From the NCBI GenBank assembly GCA_002362155.1, contig DETN01000104.1, positions 33,595 to 62,638 of the forward strand: 29,044 nt of DNA, in the 5' to 3' direction. The notes beneath the pieces were generated by a model. It had not been told where the DNA came from and made no database searches. It saw nothing but the letters and a program-made list of their open reading frames with translations. Shown here in pieces: positions 7,580 to 15,003 of the stretch. Source of the DNA: Lachnospiraceae bacterium UBA3287. GTDB lineage: Bacteria; Bacillota; Clostridia; Lachnospirales; Lachnospiraceae. Both the position numbers and the translations under genes were made by a program. Each line of letters starts with the position of its first letter. Positions within the stretch are counted from its first letter, which is position 1.

Positions 7580-8945
7580 ATGCTTCTGTTTTCTGCATCC
7601 CCTGCAGCATTCCTCTCATCTTCCCCAGTCCAAGCAGGGCATAAGCAAGGCCGGCCGCCTCCGAGATCCAGAAGGCATACCAGACCATGCCGATCCCCCC
7701 GTATCTGGCCAGAAGAAAGGCGCAGGGGATCAGGGGCACGAACTGGCGCAGGAAGGCAGCGGCCATGTTTGTGACGCCGTCCCCCAGACCGGAGGCGAAA
7801 TAGCCCGTGATCATGGTCAGACCGGCCGGAACAAAGGTCAGGGAGATGATCTTAAGGGCCGGGATGCCCAGGGAGAGCATGGCTTCCCCGGCGGAGAAAA
7901 GGCCCAGAAGGGCGCTTCCGAAAAGATGGAAGACCGCGGTCCCTGCCAGGGCGATGGCACAGGCCGAGAGGCAGACGATCCTTCCGGCTTCCCGGACCCG
8001 GTCCGGGCGCCCCGCCCCGTAGTTGTAGCCCGCGATGGGAATGACAGCCTGTCCCAGGCCGTTCAGGGGCATGAAAAGGAAGTTCTGCAGCTTGTAATAG
8101 ACGCCGAAAAAGGCCACCGCAGCAGAGGAAAAGGGCAGCAGGATGGCATTGAAGGCCGTGACCATGAAGCTGGTCATGGCCTGCACGATCATGGTGGGAA
8201 GGCCCACCTGATAGATCTTCATGACCCTTTCCTTTTCCATCCGAAAGCCCGGCATAGCCAGATTCAGATCCGGATTCAGCTTTATATTCAGGAACAGTCC
8301 CGTAAACATGCTGACCCACTGGCCGATGACCGTGGCCCAGGCGGCGCCCCGGATCCCCATGGCAGGGCATCCCAAAAGGCCGAAGATCATGACAGGGTCC
8401 AGGATCAGATTGGTCAGAGCGCCGGATACCAGAGTGACCATGGAAAGAGCGGCCCTGCCCGATGCCTGGAGAAGGCGCTGAAAGACCATGCAGACCAGAT
8501 TTCCCTGGCAGAGGACCATGCAGATCCGCAGATAGGGGGCGCACAGGGAGGAGATCCCGGGGTCGTCCGTAAAGGTCTCCGCCAGCCGTCCCGCAAAGGC
8601 AAGGCCCGCTGCCGCAAAGAAAAGAGCCCAGGCGGCGGAAAGGGCAAGGCCTGTCTGGGCGATCCGGGAGGCCTCTCCGTAGTTTTTCATGCCCAGGGTC
8701 CGGGAAAGGATGGCATTTACCCCCACTGCGGTTCCCACTCCGGCGGCGATCATCAGCATCTGGACCGGATAGGCCAGGGAAGCCGCCGTCAGGGCCTCCT
8801 GGCTGAGCCTGGCCACAAAAATACTGTCAACTATGTTGTAGAGGGACTGGATCAGAAGGGAGGCCATCATGGGCAGGGACATGGACAGGACCAGCGTCCC
8901 CAGAGCCTGGGTCTCCATCCGGTTTCCTCTTTCTTCTTTTTTCAT
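7578..8945 (-). CDS. MATE-family efflux transporter (first of two)
   Basis: Inner-membrane antiporter of 455 residues with about twelve hydrophobic segments in two similar halves. MATE features include LVLSMSLPMMASLLIQSLYNIVDSIFVARL near the start, VGTAVGVNAILSRTLG, and VIPIAGYNYGAGRPDRVREA in the second half. Members export cationic drugs, dyes or metabolites using Na+ or H+; the substrate cannot be read from sequence. The ATG at 8945 follows GGAGA by five bases. It lies 120 bases downstream of the second MATE gene on the same strand, and a terminator-like hairpin with an eight-T tract stands just before its ribosome binding site. Expression may therefore depend on read-through. Confidence 0.9.
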   Translation of the reverse strand: MKKEERGNRMETQALGTLVLSMSLPMMASLLIQSLYNIVDSIFVARLSQEALTAASLAYPVQMLMIAAGVGTAVGVNAILSRTLGMKNYGEASRIAQTGLALSAAWALFFAAAGLAFAGRLAETFTDDPGISSLCAPYLRICMVLCQGNLVCMVFQRLLQASGRAALSMVTLVSGALTNLILDPVMIFGLLGCPAMGIRGAAWATVIGQWVSMFTGLFLNIKLNPDLNLAMPGFRMEKERVMKIYQVGLPTMIVQAMTSFMVTAFNAILLPFSSAAVAFFGVYYKLQNFLFMPLNGLGQAVIPIAGYNYGAGRPDRVREAGRIVCLSACAIALAGTAVFHLFGSALLGLFSAGEAMLSLGIPALKIISLTFVPAGLTMITGYFASGLGDGVTNMAAAFLRQFVPLIPCAFLLARYGGIGMVWYAFWISEAAGLAYALLGLGKMRGMLQGMQKTEA

Positions 8946-8962
8946 TTCATTCTCCTTTCCGC

Positions 8963-9014
8963 AAAAAAAACAGTGTGAAAGAAGGGGGCAGCACTCCCCG
9001 CTTTCACACTGTTT
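8963..9014 (-). terminator. Terminator hairpin between the MATE genes (loop AGTGCTG)
   Basis: On the minus strand a 14-base stem (9014-9001 with 8981-8968) encloses a second GGGG/CCCC stem with an apical loop containing AGTGCTG, followed by a run of T residues. It ends only about ten bases before the ribosome binding site of the downstream MATE gene, so it is both an end for the upstream gene and a possible attenuator for the downstream one. Its architecture and loop recur at 10644-10692. Confidence 0.8.
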
Positions 9015-9065
9015 CCAGCCGGCTTAAAATCTTTATGACTTCTTTTCTGCCGGATCCTTCCGGCT

Positions 9066-10466
9066 TCAGATCCTGCCTTCCTTCAGTCCCTTCATGATCT
9101 TCAGGATCATGGCCGCCGCGATCAGGAAGGTCAGAAGATCCGATACGGGCATGGAATAAAGAACGCCGTCCAGGCCGAAAACAAGGGGCAGGAGCAGGAC
9201 CCAGCCCACGCCGAAGACCACTTCCCTGATCATGGACAGAAGGGAGGACATGGCCGCTTTTCCGATGGACTGCAGGTAGATAAAGGTCCCCTTGTTGACG
9301 GTGGCCAGGGGCATCAGGCACAGGTAGGTGCGGAAGGACTTTACGGCAAAGTCCGTATAATAGGTACTTTCTCCCGCCGCCCCGAAGATGCCGATCAGGA
9401 CCTCTGGAAATACTTCTACAATAATAAGCGCTGCGGCGCCGGTCACGAATTCCGCTGTCAGCAGCATCTTAAAAAGGCTCCTGACCCGGTCCAGGCGGCC
9501 GGCTCCCATGTTGAAGCCGACCACCGGAATGCATCCCGCGGCCAGGCCCACCGAGATGGAGATCACGATCTGGAAGAACTTCATGACGATACCCACCACA
9601 GCCATGGGGATCTGGGCATACTGCGGCTGAGAAAATACCATGTCCAGGGCGCCGTATTTTACGATCATGTTGTTGACGGCCGCCATGGACGCCACCAGGG
9701 AGATCTGGGACAGAAAGCTGGTCAGACCAAGGGGCAGGAATTTCTTCATGAGAGAAGGGAAAAGACCGAAGCTTCTTCTCGAGGGGCGCAGGGTCTTCAT
9801 ATGGAAGAGATACCAGAGGGAAAGGCCCGCCGTCAGAAACTGCCCGGCTATGGTGGCCAGGGCCGCTCCCATCATGCCCCAGCGGAGGACGTAAATGCAG
9901 ATGGGGTCAAAGATCACATTGAGAAGGGCGCCTGCCACCGTGGAGATCATGGCAAAGCGGGGGCTGCCGTCCGACCGGATTACAGGATTAAGACACTGGC
10001 CGAACATGTAAGCCGGAACGCCGAAGGAGATCCAGGTAAAGTATTCTCTGGAGAAGCGGAAGGTCTCGTCGTTGACCCGGCCCCCGAAAAAGGTCAGGAT
10101 CGAATCCCGAAACACAAGATAAAGGGCCATCAGGAGAAGACCAGCTCCCAGAACCAGGAGGATGGCGTTTCCCACGCTCTTTTCCGCTTCCTCTTTCTTT
10201 TTCATCCCCAGGCTGATGCTGACAAAGGCACAGGCCCCGTCCCCGATCATGACCGCTATGGAAAGGGCCACCACCGTCAGAGGAAAGACTACGTTATTGG
10301 CGGCGTTTCCGTAAGACCCCAGATAATCCGCGTTGGCTATAAAGATCTGGTCTACGATGTTGTAAAGGGCCCCCACCAGAAGGGATATGATGCAGGGAAG
10401 GGCATATTTTTTCATCAGCCTCCCCAGTTTTTCCGTGGCAAGATATTCCTGATTTTCTTTTTTCAT
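9066..10466 (-). CDS. MATE-family efflux transporter (second of two)
   Basis: Membrane antiporter of 466 residues with about twelve hydrophobic segments. KLGRLMKKYALPCIISLLVGALYNIVDQIF opens the first half and GCIPVVGFNMGAGRLDRVRSL marks the second. The VDQIFIANADYLGSYGNAANNVVFPLT stretch is typical of the VmrA/MepA-like Firmicute MATE branch, clearly different from the neighbouring MATE, so this is not a recent duplication. The start at 10466 (MKKENQEYL) is preferred: GGAG lies six bases upstream, whereas the in-frame ATG at 10472 directly abuts it. A promoter is visible at 10505-10534, and a hairpin with a U-tract lies further upstream. Confidence 0.9.
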   Translation of the reverse strand: MKKENQEYLATEKLGRLMKKYALPCIISLLVGALYNIVDQIFIANADYLGSYGNAANNVVFPLTVVALSIAVMIGDGACAFVSISLGMKKKEEAEKSVGNAILLVLGAGLLLMALYLVFRDSILTFFGGRVNDETFRFSREYFTWISFGVPAYMFGQCLNPVIRSDGSPRFAMISTVAGALLNVIFDPICIYVLRWGMMGAALATIAGQFLTAGLSLWYLFHMKTLRPSRRSFGLFPSLMKKFLPLGLTSFLSQISLVASMAAVNNMIVKYGALDMVFSQPQYAQIPMAVVGIVMKFFQIVISISVGLAAGCIPVVGFNMGAGRLDRVRSLFKMLLTAEFVTGAAALIIVEVFPEVLIGIFGAAGESTYYTDFAVKSFRTYLCLMPLATVNKGTFIYLQSIGKAAMSSLLSMIREVVFGVGWVLLLPLVFGLDGVLYSMPVSDLLTFLIAAAMILKIMKGLKEGRI

Positions 10467-10472
10467 GTTCAT

Positions 10473-10876
10473 CTCCGTTTCTGTAAAGACTTTCGCTTAC
10501 CAAAATCATAGCGGCTCATTTTCCTTACGGGCAAACCGGAAAAAGCATTCACTTATGCACTTTCCGTATGGATCCCGTCTGCTTCGGAAATATGACCGCA
10601 GAGATGAAAACGTTCAGCGTTTCTTCCGATGTCTTTCCTACACAAAAAAACAGCGCGAAATATGAGGTCAGCACTCCTCTATTTCACGCTGTGATCAGCT
10701 GGCTATGTATTCTTTTTACGGAGCATATTATCCCACAGATCTTTAGATTTTGCATGTTTGCATTCTGCAGCATTTTTTTGAAATCTGAAGTCCTTTTTTC
10801 TGCATTTTGACAGATTTCCTCTCCTGTGGTTGAATAGATTGCAAAGACAAAAGACTCATCCGGAGGAACGCCCTTT
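10473..10876. promoter_or_regulatory. Divergent intergenic region between the MATE and hypB genes
   Basis: About 400 non-coding bases. For the MATE gene, the minus strand carries TTGCCC (10534-10529), 18 bases, TATGAT (10510-10505). For hypB, TTGACA (10807-10812), 17 bases and TTGAAT (10830-10835) with an extended TG form a good promoter. Between them lie the hairpin at 10644-10692 and an AT-rich stretch. No open frame here has a ribosome binding site. Confidence 0.6.
10644..10692 (-). terminator. Orphan terminator-like hairpin upstream of the MATE gene
   Basis: On the minus strand a 13-base stem (10692-10680 with 10662-10650, one G-U pair) carries an inner GAGG/CCTC stem and a loop with AGTGCTG, followed by seven T residues. 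No gene lies upstream of it on that strand, so it must belong to a short leader or small RNA. It matches the hairpin at 8963-9014 in layout and loop. Confidence 0.65.
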
Positions 10877-11554
10877 ATGGATATGGATAAGGTGAAAGTC
10901 ATAGAACTGAAGCAGAATATTTTCAGGGCCAACGAGGTGACCGCGGAGGGGATCCGGGACCGCCTGAAAAAGAAAGGCACCCTTCTTGTCAACGTCATGG
11001 CATCCCCCGGGGCCGGCAAGACCACCCTCCTTTCCAGGACCATTCATGCCCTGGAGGATACCTTCCGTTTTGGCGTCATGGAATGTGATATCGACGCCAG
11101 CGTGGACGCCCAGGCCCTTCTTGACCAGGGGATCCCCGCCGTCCAGCTCCATACGGGCGGCATGTGCCACATGGACGCCGGAATGACCCAGCAGGGCCTT
11201 ATGGAACTGGGAGAAGACGGACTGGACGTCATCTTCATCGAAAACGTAGGGAACCTGGTCTGCCCTGCGGAATATGACACCGGGGCCCATGAATGCGTCG
11301 CCATCCTCTCCGTTCCGGAGGGGGACGACAAGCCCGTAAAATACCCTCTCATGTTCCAGGTATGCGATACCGTTCTCATCAATAAGATCGACGCCCTGCC
11401 GGTCTTTGACTTCAGCAGGGAAAAGGTCCTTTCCGGGATCCGGGAGAGGAACCCCGGGGCAGAAGTCTTCTTTGTCTCCTCCCGCACAGGGGAGGGGTAT
11501 GATGGCTGGATCCGCCGTCTGAAAGAAATGATCGTAAAGATAAAAGAGGGATAA
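10877..11554 (+). CDS. hypB: HypB-like nickel-chaperone GTPase (first of tandem pair)
   Basis: 225-residue SIMIBI-class GTPase of the HypB family, which delivers nickel during [NiFe]-hydrogenase maturation. The P-loop is ASPGAGKTT (42-50), the metal-binding pair is C97-H98 in GGMCHMD, the third ligand is C129 in NLVCPAEYD, followed by SVPEGDDKPVKYPLMF and the base-specificity motif NKID. These positions match the short archaeal HypB metal site; the N-terminal CxxCGC and His-rich nickel-storage tails of some HypBs are absent. GGAGG lies ten bases before the ATG and a TTGACA promoter lies upstream. A second HypB follows after two bases. No HypA, HypC-F or hydrogenase is in the window, so the client enzyme is unknown. 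Confidence 0.85.
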   Translation: MDMDKVKVIELKQNIFRANEVTAEGIRDRLKKKGTLLVNVMASPGAGKTTLLSRTIHALEDTFRFGVMECDIDASVDAQALLDQGIPAVQLHTGGMCHMDAGMTQQGLMELGEDGLDVIFIENVGNLVCPAEYDTGAHECVAILSVPEGDDKPVKYPLMFQVCDTVLINKIDALPVFDFSREKVLSGIRERNPGAEVFFVSSRTGEGYDGWIRRLKEMIVKIKEG

Positions 11555-11556
11555 AT

Positions 11557-12234
11557 ATGAGCAGCGTGAGAGTCATTCAGGTGCAGGAAAACGTATTTGC
11601 AAAAAACGACAGGGAGGCGGAGCGGATCCGCAGGGATATGACATCTCAGGGGACCTTCTTTGTCAATGTCATGTCCGCCCCCGGCAGCGGAAAAACCACC
11701 TTTCTCACCGCCCTCATTAACTCCATGAAGAGCCGGTACAGGATCGGGGAGATGGACGTGGACATAGAATCCAGCCTGGACGCCCAGCGGGTGGCGGATC
11801 TGACGGGAGTAAAGTCCCTCCAGATCCACAACTGCGGCCTCTGCCATATCGACGCGGATATGACGGCCAGAGCCCTGTCCGAATATGATACAAAGGGCCT
11901 GGACCTTCTGATCCTGGAAAATATCGGAAACCTGGTCTGCCCCGCGGAATTCGATACCGGGGCCCATAAAAACGTTTCCCTCCTCTCCGTTCCGGAAGGC
12001 GACGACAAGCCACTCAAATACCCTCTTATGTTCCAGGTCTGCGACCTGGTCCTCATTACCAAAATTGATACTCTGGACTATTTCGATTTCGATTTTGAGA
12101 AGGCCAGGGAAAGGATCCATGCCCTGAATCCCAAAGCGCAGATCCTCCGGATCAGCGCCGTGACGGGCGAAGGCATGGACAGGGCCGTTTCCTGGTTCGA
12201 AGGGGAGATCGCCGCCGTGAAAGCCGCTGTATAA
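11557..12234 (+). CDS. hypB: HypB-like GTPase (second of tandem pair)
   Basis: 225 residues, the same length as the gene before it and roughly half identical by eye. All functional motifs are kept: P-loop SAPGSGKTT (40-48), C96-H97 in NCGLCHID, C128 in NLVCPAEFD, SVPEGDDKPLKYPLMF and TKID in place of NKID. An extra cysteine, C93, precedes the metal pair and is absent from the first copy (threonine there). The start is two bases after the previous stop, with AGAGGG inside the end of the first gene, so the two are translated from one message. HypB works as a GTP-driven dimer, so the pair could form a heterodimer; this is inference. The unit is closed by the hairpin at 12285-12325. Confidence 0.85.
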   Translation: MSSVRVIQVQENVFAKNDREAERIRRDMTSQGTFFVNVMSAPGSGKTTFLTALINSMKSRYRIGEMDVDIESSLDAQRVADLTGVKSLQIHNCGLCHIDADMTARALSEYDTKGLDLLILENIGNLVCPAEFDTGAHKNVSLLSVPEGDDKPLKYPLMFQVCDLVLITKIDTLDYFDFDFEKARERIHALNPKAQILRISAVTGEGMDRAVSWFEGEIAAVKAAV

Positions 12235-12284
12235 GTCCCCTGTTTCTTCGTCTGTCTGAGACTGCCTTTCATCCACGTAATTAT

Positions 12285-12325
12285 AAAGGAAGCTGCTTCG
12301 GCCCCGGGCCGCTGCAGCTTCCTTT
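12285..12325. terminator. Bidirectional terminator between hypB pair and lysR
   Basis: Stem of 12 bases (12285-12296 with 12314-12325) with a GC-rich loop and a T-run on the plus side. It lies between convergent genes, and the lysR stop codon begins just past it. Confidence 0.8.
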
Positions 12326-12326
12326 T

Positions 12327-13262
12327 TCAGATATTGCTCTTAAAATGCTCCATGAACCTCTGCACGGCCACCGGGACATAGGCCCTCCTGGGAAGAAGCA
12401 TGTAAAAGATCCTGTCCGCCAGAGGGGAGTCGATGGCATAAAAGCGAAGGTCCGTATAGGAGGCCCTGACCAGGCGGTCGCAGGTCATGGTGATCCCGAA
12501 GCCGCTTTCCGCCAGCTTGAAAGCCGTGGTCATCTGCTGGAGGACGATCCGGATCTCGGGATCAAAGCCGGCCTCCCTGAAGATCTGTAACGCCCTGTCA
12601 TAGAGGTTGTTGCCCTGGTCCAGGGCGATAAAGGGAAGGCCCCGGAAGGCTGATATCTCCACCGGCGGTTTTTTCATCCGCAGATGGTCTCCCTGAATGA
12701 TCTCCTCCACCCCGTAAGATCTGTCTCCCAGGGTCTCGTTGATGGGGGCGTTCCATGGCACCGCCATCAGGAGCCGGTCCCGGAAAGCCTCCTGCTTTTT
12801 GAAGTCCTGCATGAATTCCATGTTGCAGCTGAAGGTCAGGTCCAGCTCATTTTTTGCAAGCATCTGGGACAGTCTGGCCGAGCTGAATTCCACCAGGCGG
12901 ATCTGCACTCCGGGATAGCGCTCCTGGAAGGATGTCAGAAGATCCGGCAGGATGGATGTATTGACATAGTTGGATCCCCCGATGCTGATCTGTCCCTTCT
13001 CCAGATCCCTTATATCCCTGATCTGATCCGACAGATCCTTTTCCGCAAGGAGGATCTTTTCAATGGCTTTTAAATAGGCCTGCCCCGCTTCCGTCAGCTG
13101 CAGGGGATGGGCCCTTCTGTCAAACAGAGGCATGCCAATGGCATCCTCTGTTTTTTTAATGGACTTGGACAGAGCGGGCTGGGAGACATAAAGGTTCTCC
13201 GCCGCTTTTGAAAAGCTGCCCGTCCTTGAGACTTCGTATATATACCGCATCTCTGTTTCCAT
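12327..13262 (-). CDS. LysR-family transcriptional regulator
   Basis: 311 residues, standard for the family. The N-terminal winged helix-turn-helix (about 4-62) includes VSRTGSFSKAAENLYVSQPALSKSIKKTED. The periplasmic-binding-like effector domain (about 90-300) begins at QISIGGSNYVNTSILPDLLTSF. The ATG at 13262 has AGGAGA upstream. It is divergent from the UxaA-family/SLC1 gene pair, and a perfect interrupted palindrome lies inside its own promoter, the classic layout for a LysR protein that limits itself and activates the facing operon with a small-molecule co-inducer. The inducer is probably the substrate or product of that dehydratase. Confidence 0.9.
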   Translation of the reverse strand: METEMRYIYEVSRTGSFSKAAENLYVSQPALSKSIKKTEDAIGMPLFDRRAHPLQLTEAGQAYLKAIEKILLAEKDLSDQIRDIRDLEKGQISIGGSNYVNTSILPDLLTSFQERYPGVQIRLVEFSSARLSQMLAKNELDLTFSCNMEFMQDFKKQEAFRDRLLMAVPWNAPINETLGDRSYGVEEIIQGDHLRMKKPPVEISAFRGLPFIALDQGNNLYDRALQIFREAGFDPEIRIVLQQMTTAFKLAESGFGITMTCDRLVRASYTDLRFYAIDSPLADRIFYMLLPRRAYVPVAVQRFMEHFKSNI

Positions 13263-13344
13263 CTGATCTCTCCTTTTTTCGCCCTTTCCGAAGCCCCCGG
13301 ACGGGCTTTTTCATGCTTCTTACGCGCTCATTTCCCTGGCCTTC

Positions 13345-13374
13345 ATAATATAACCACAGGTTATATATATGTAA
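13345..13374 (-). promoter_or_regulatory. lysR promoter containing the LysR operator
   Basis: Minus strand TTACAT (13374-13369), 18 bases, TATTAT (13350-13345). A perfect 8-base inverted repeat with a 3-base centre, ATATAACC-ACA-GGTTATAT (13348-13366), fills the spacer. It has the T-N11-A form of LysR boxes and ends 18 bases upstream of the -35 of the facing gene. Confidence 0.65.
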
Positions 13375-13384
13375 ATATCAGGAA

Positions 13385-13414
13385 TTGGCGTTATAGTCAA
13401 CCCCACTGTATGAT
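13385..13414 (+). promoter_or_regulatory. Promoter of the uxaA-like operon
   Basis: TTGGCG (13385-13390), 18 bases, TATGAT (13409-13414). The LysR palindrome is centred about 30 bases upstream of the -35, a normal activator position. The ribosome binding site AAGGAGG lies eight bases before the ATG. Confidence 0.6.
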
Positions 13415-13467
13415 GGAATCACAAAGAAAACAAACCCCAAAAGCAAAGCGAATAAGGAGGAAGAAAG

Positions 13468-14976
13468 ATGGCATCCGTAAACGCATTAATGATGGACAGG
13501 GCCGATAACGTAGTGACCTGTGTCAGACCTGTAAAGGCCGGCGAAGAAGTCACCTACCGCTGCGGCGAAGAAGTACTTTCCCTGACAGCCAGGGAAGATA
13601 TCCCCTACTGCCACAAGATCGCCCTGACAGATCTTGCAGAGGGAAGCGACGTCCGCAAGTACGGCGAGCTGATCGGCCGGACAACGAAGGAGATCGCAAA
13701 GGGACACCTGGTAAACCACGAAAACATCTACAGCGTTCCCAGGGACTATGACAGCGAGCTGGTAGACGCTTCCGGAGAAGAAGAAGAGCTTCCCCTGGTG
13801 GAAGGAAAGTCCGGCATGCAGTTCTGGGGCTACAGAAGAGCCGAAGGCAGGCCCGGCATCCGCAACCATGTCCTGATCCTTCCCACCTGCGCCTGCGGAT
13901 CCGAAAGCTCCCGCATCGTGGCCAGCCAGGTCAGAGGCGCCGTCAACATCGTATTCAACACCGGCTGCTCCGACGTTGCCGCCAACACGGCCATGTCCCA
14001 GAAAGTCCTGACAGGCTTTGCCTGCAACCCCAACGTATACGGCGTGGTCATCATCGGCCTGGGCTGCGAGACCGTAGGCCACAAACTGCTGAAGGAAAAG
14101 ATCCAGAAGATGACCTCCAAGCCCGTTGTCTCCTTCGGCATTCAGGACGAGGGCGGCACCTTAAAGACCATTGAAAAGGCCGTCCGGGCCGCCAGAGACA
14201 TGGCCGCCGAAGCCGGCATGCAGCAGAAGGAACTCTTCGATATCTCCGAGCTCTTCATGGGCATCGAGTGCGGCGGATCCGACGCCACCAGCGGCATCGC
14301 CTCCAACCCCGCCGTAGGCGAACTCTCCGACCTTCTGGTAGACCTGGGCGCCACCACCATGATGAGTGAGTCCATCGAATGGATCGGCGGCGAACACGTG
14401 GTAGCCAAGAGAGCGGCCACTCCCAGGATCCACAATGAGATCATCGAAGTCTGCAGGGCCTATGAAGACCATCTGCTGGCAGCGGGCCAGGACTGCAGGG
14501 CAGGCCAGCCCACTCCCGGCAACAAGGCAGGCGGCCTCTCCACCCTTGACGAGAAGAGCCTGGGCTGCATCCGCAAGGGCGGCACAAGGCCCATCGTGGA
14601 AGTTCTGGAGCAGGCAGAGCGTCCCACAAAGCGCGGCGCCCTGGTCATGGATACGGCAGGCTACGACATCTCCTCCGTTACCTCCATGGTGGCGGGCGGC
14701 TGCCAGGCCGTGATCTTCACCACAGGCAGAGGCACCCCCACCGGCAATGCCATCGTTCCGGTCCTGAAAGTCACCGCCAACGAAGTGACCTATAAAAAGA
14801 TGGAAGACAACATGGACGTGGATCTTTCCGCCATCGTCAGAGGCGAAAAGACCTATCAGGAAATGGGAAAAAAACTCCTGGCCGTCATGCACGACATCTG
14901 CAACGGCAGGATGACCAAGGCGGAAGCCTACGGATTCTCGGACATCGCCGTAGACCACGTCTGCAGATTTGTATAA
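13468..14976 (+). CDS. UxaA/GarD-family hydro-lyase (altronate or related sugar-acid dehydratase)
   Basis: 502-residue cytoplasmic dehydratase. The N-terminal SAF domain (about 5-92) has HKIALTDLAEGSDVRKYGELIG (49-70) and KGHLVNHEN (79-87). The C-terminal UxaA domain has GYRRAEGRPGIRNHV (121-135), ILPTCACGSESSR, NTGCSD (164-169), GLGCETVG (197-204) and GIECGGSDATSGIASNPAVG (265-284). Family members dehydrate D-altronate, galactarate or related acids, or desulfonate sulfolactate when split as SuyAB. The neighbours are a LysR gene and an SLC1 carboxylate symporter rather than uronate genes, so a hydroxy-dicarboxylate such as galactarate or tartrate is at least as likely as altronate. No symbol is given because the substrate is undecided. 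First gene of a two-gene operon. Confidence 0.85.
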   Translation: MASVNALMMDRADNVVTCVRPVKAGEEVTYRCGEEVLSLTAREDIPYCHKIALTDLAEGSDVRKYGELIGRTTKEIAKGHLVNHENIYSVPRDYDSELVDASGEEEELPLVEGKSGMQFWGYRRAEGRPGIRNHVLILPTCACGSESSRIVASQVRGAVNIVFNTGCSDVAANTAMSQKVLTGFACNPNVYGVVIIGLGCETVGHKLLKEKIQKMTSKPVVSFGIQDEGGTLKTIEKAVRAARDMAAEAGMQQKELFDISELFMGIECGGSDATSGIASNPAVGELSDLLVDLGATTMMSESIEWIGGEHVVAKRAATPRIHNEIIEVCRAYEDHLLAAGQDCRAGQPTPGNKAGGLSTLDEKSLGCIRKGGTRPIVEVLEQAERPTKRGALVMDTAGYDISSVTSMVAGGCQAVIFTTGRGTPTGNAIVPVLKVTANEVTYKKMEDNMDVDLSAIVRGEKTYQEMGKKLLAVMHDICNGRMTKAEAYGFSDIAVDHVCRFV

Positions 14977-15003
14977 AGGATTTTTAAAGGGAGGAAATGA
15001 AAC

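Noticed and set aside
10693..10876. Nickel/cobalt (NiCo) riboswitch before hypB
   Set aside because: The region is AT-rich and lacks the conserved multi-helix junction; only a simple promoter is visible.
10877..12234. Part of a hydrogenase maturation operon
   Set aside because: No hypA, hypC-F or hydrogenase subunits on either side; neighbours are a MATE gene and a LysR gene.
11044..12276. Minus-strand open frame of 410 codons opposite the hypB pair
   Set aside because: Spans two intact HypB genes in antisense; no ribosome binding site or motifs.
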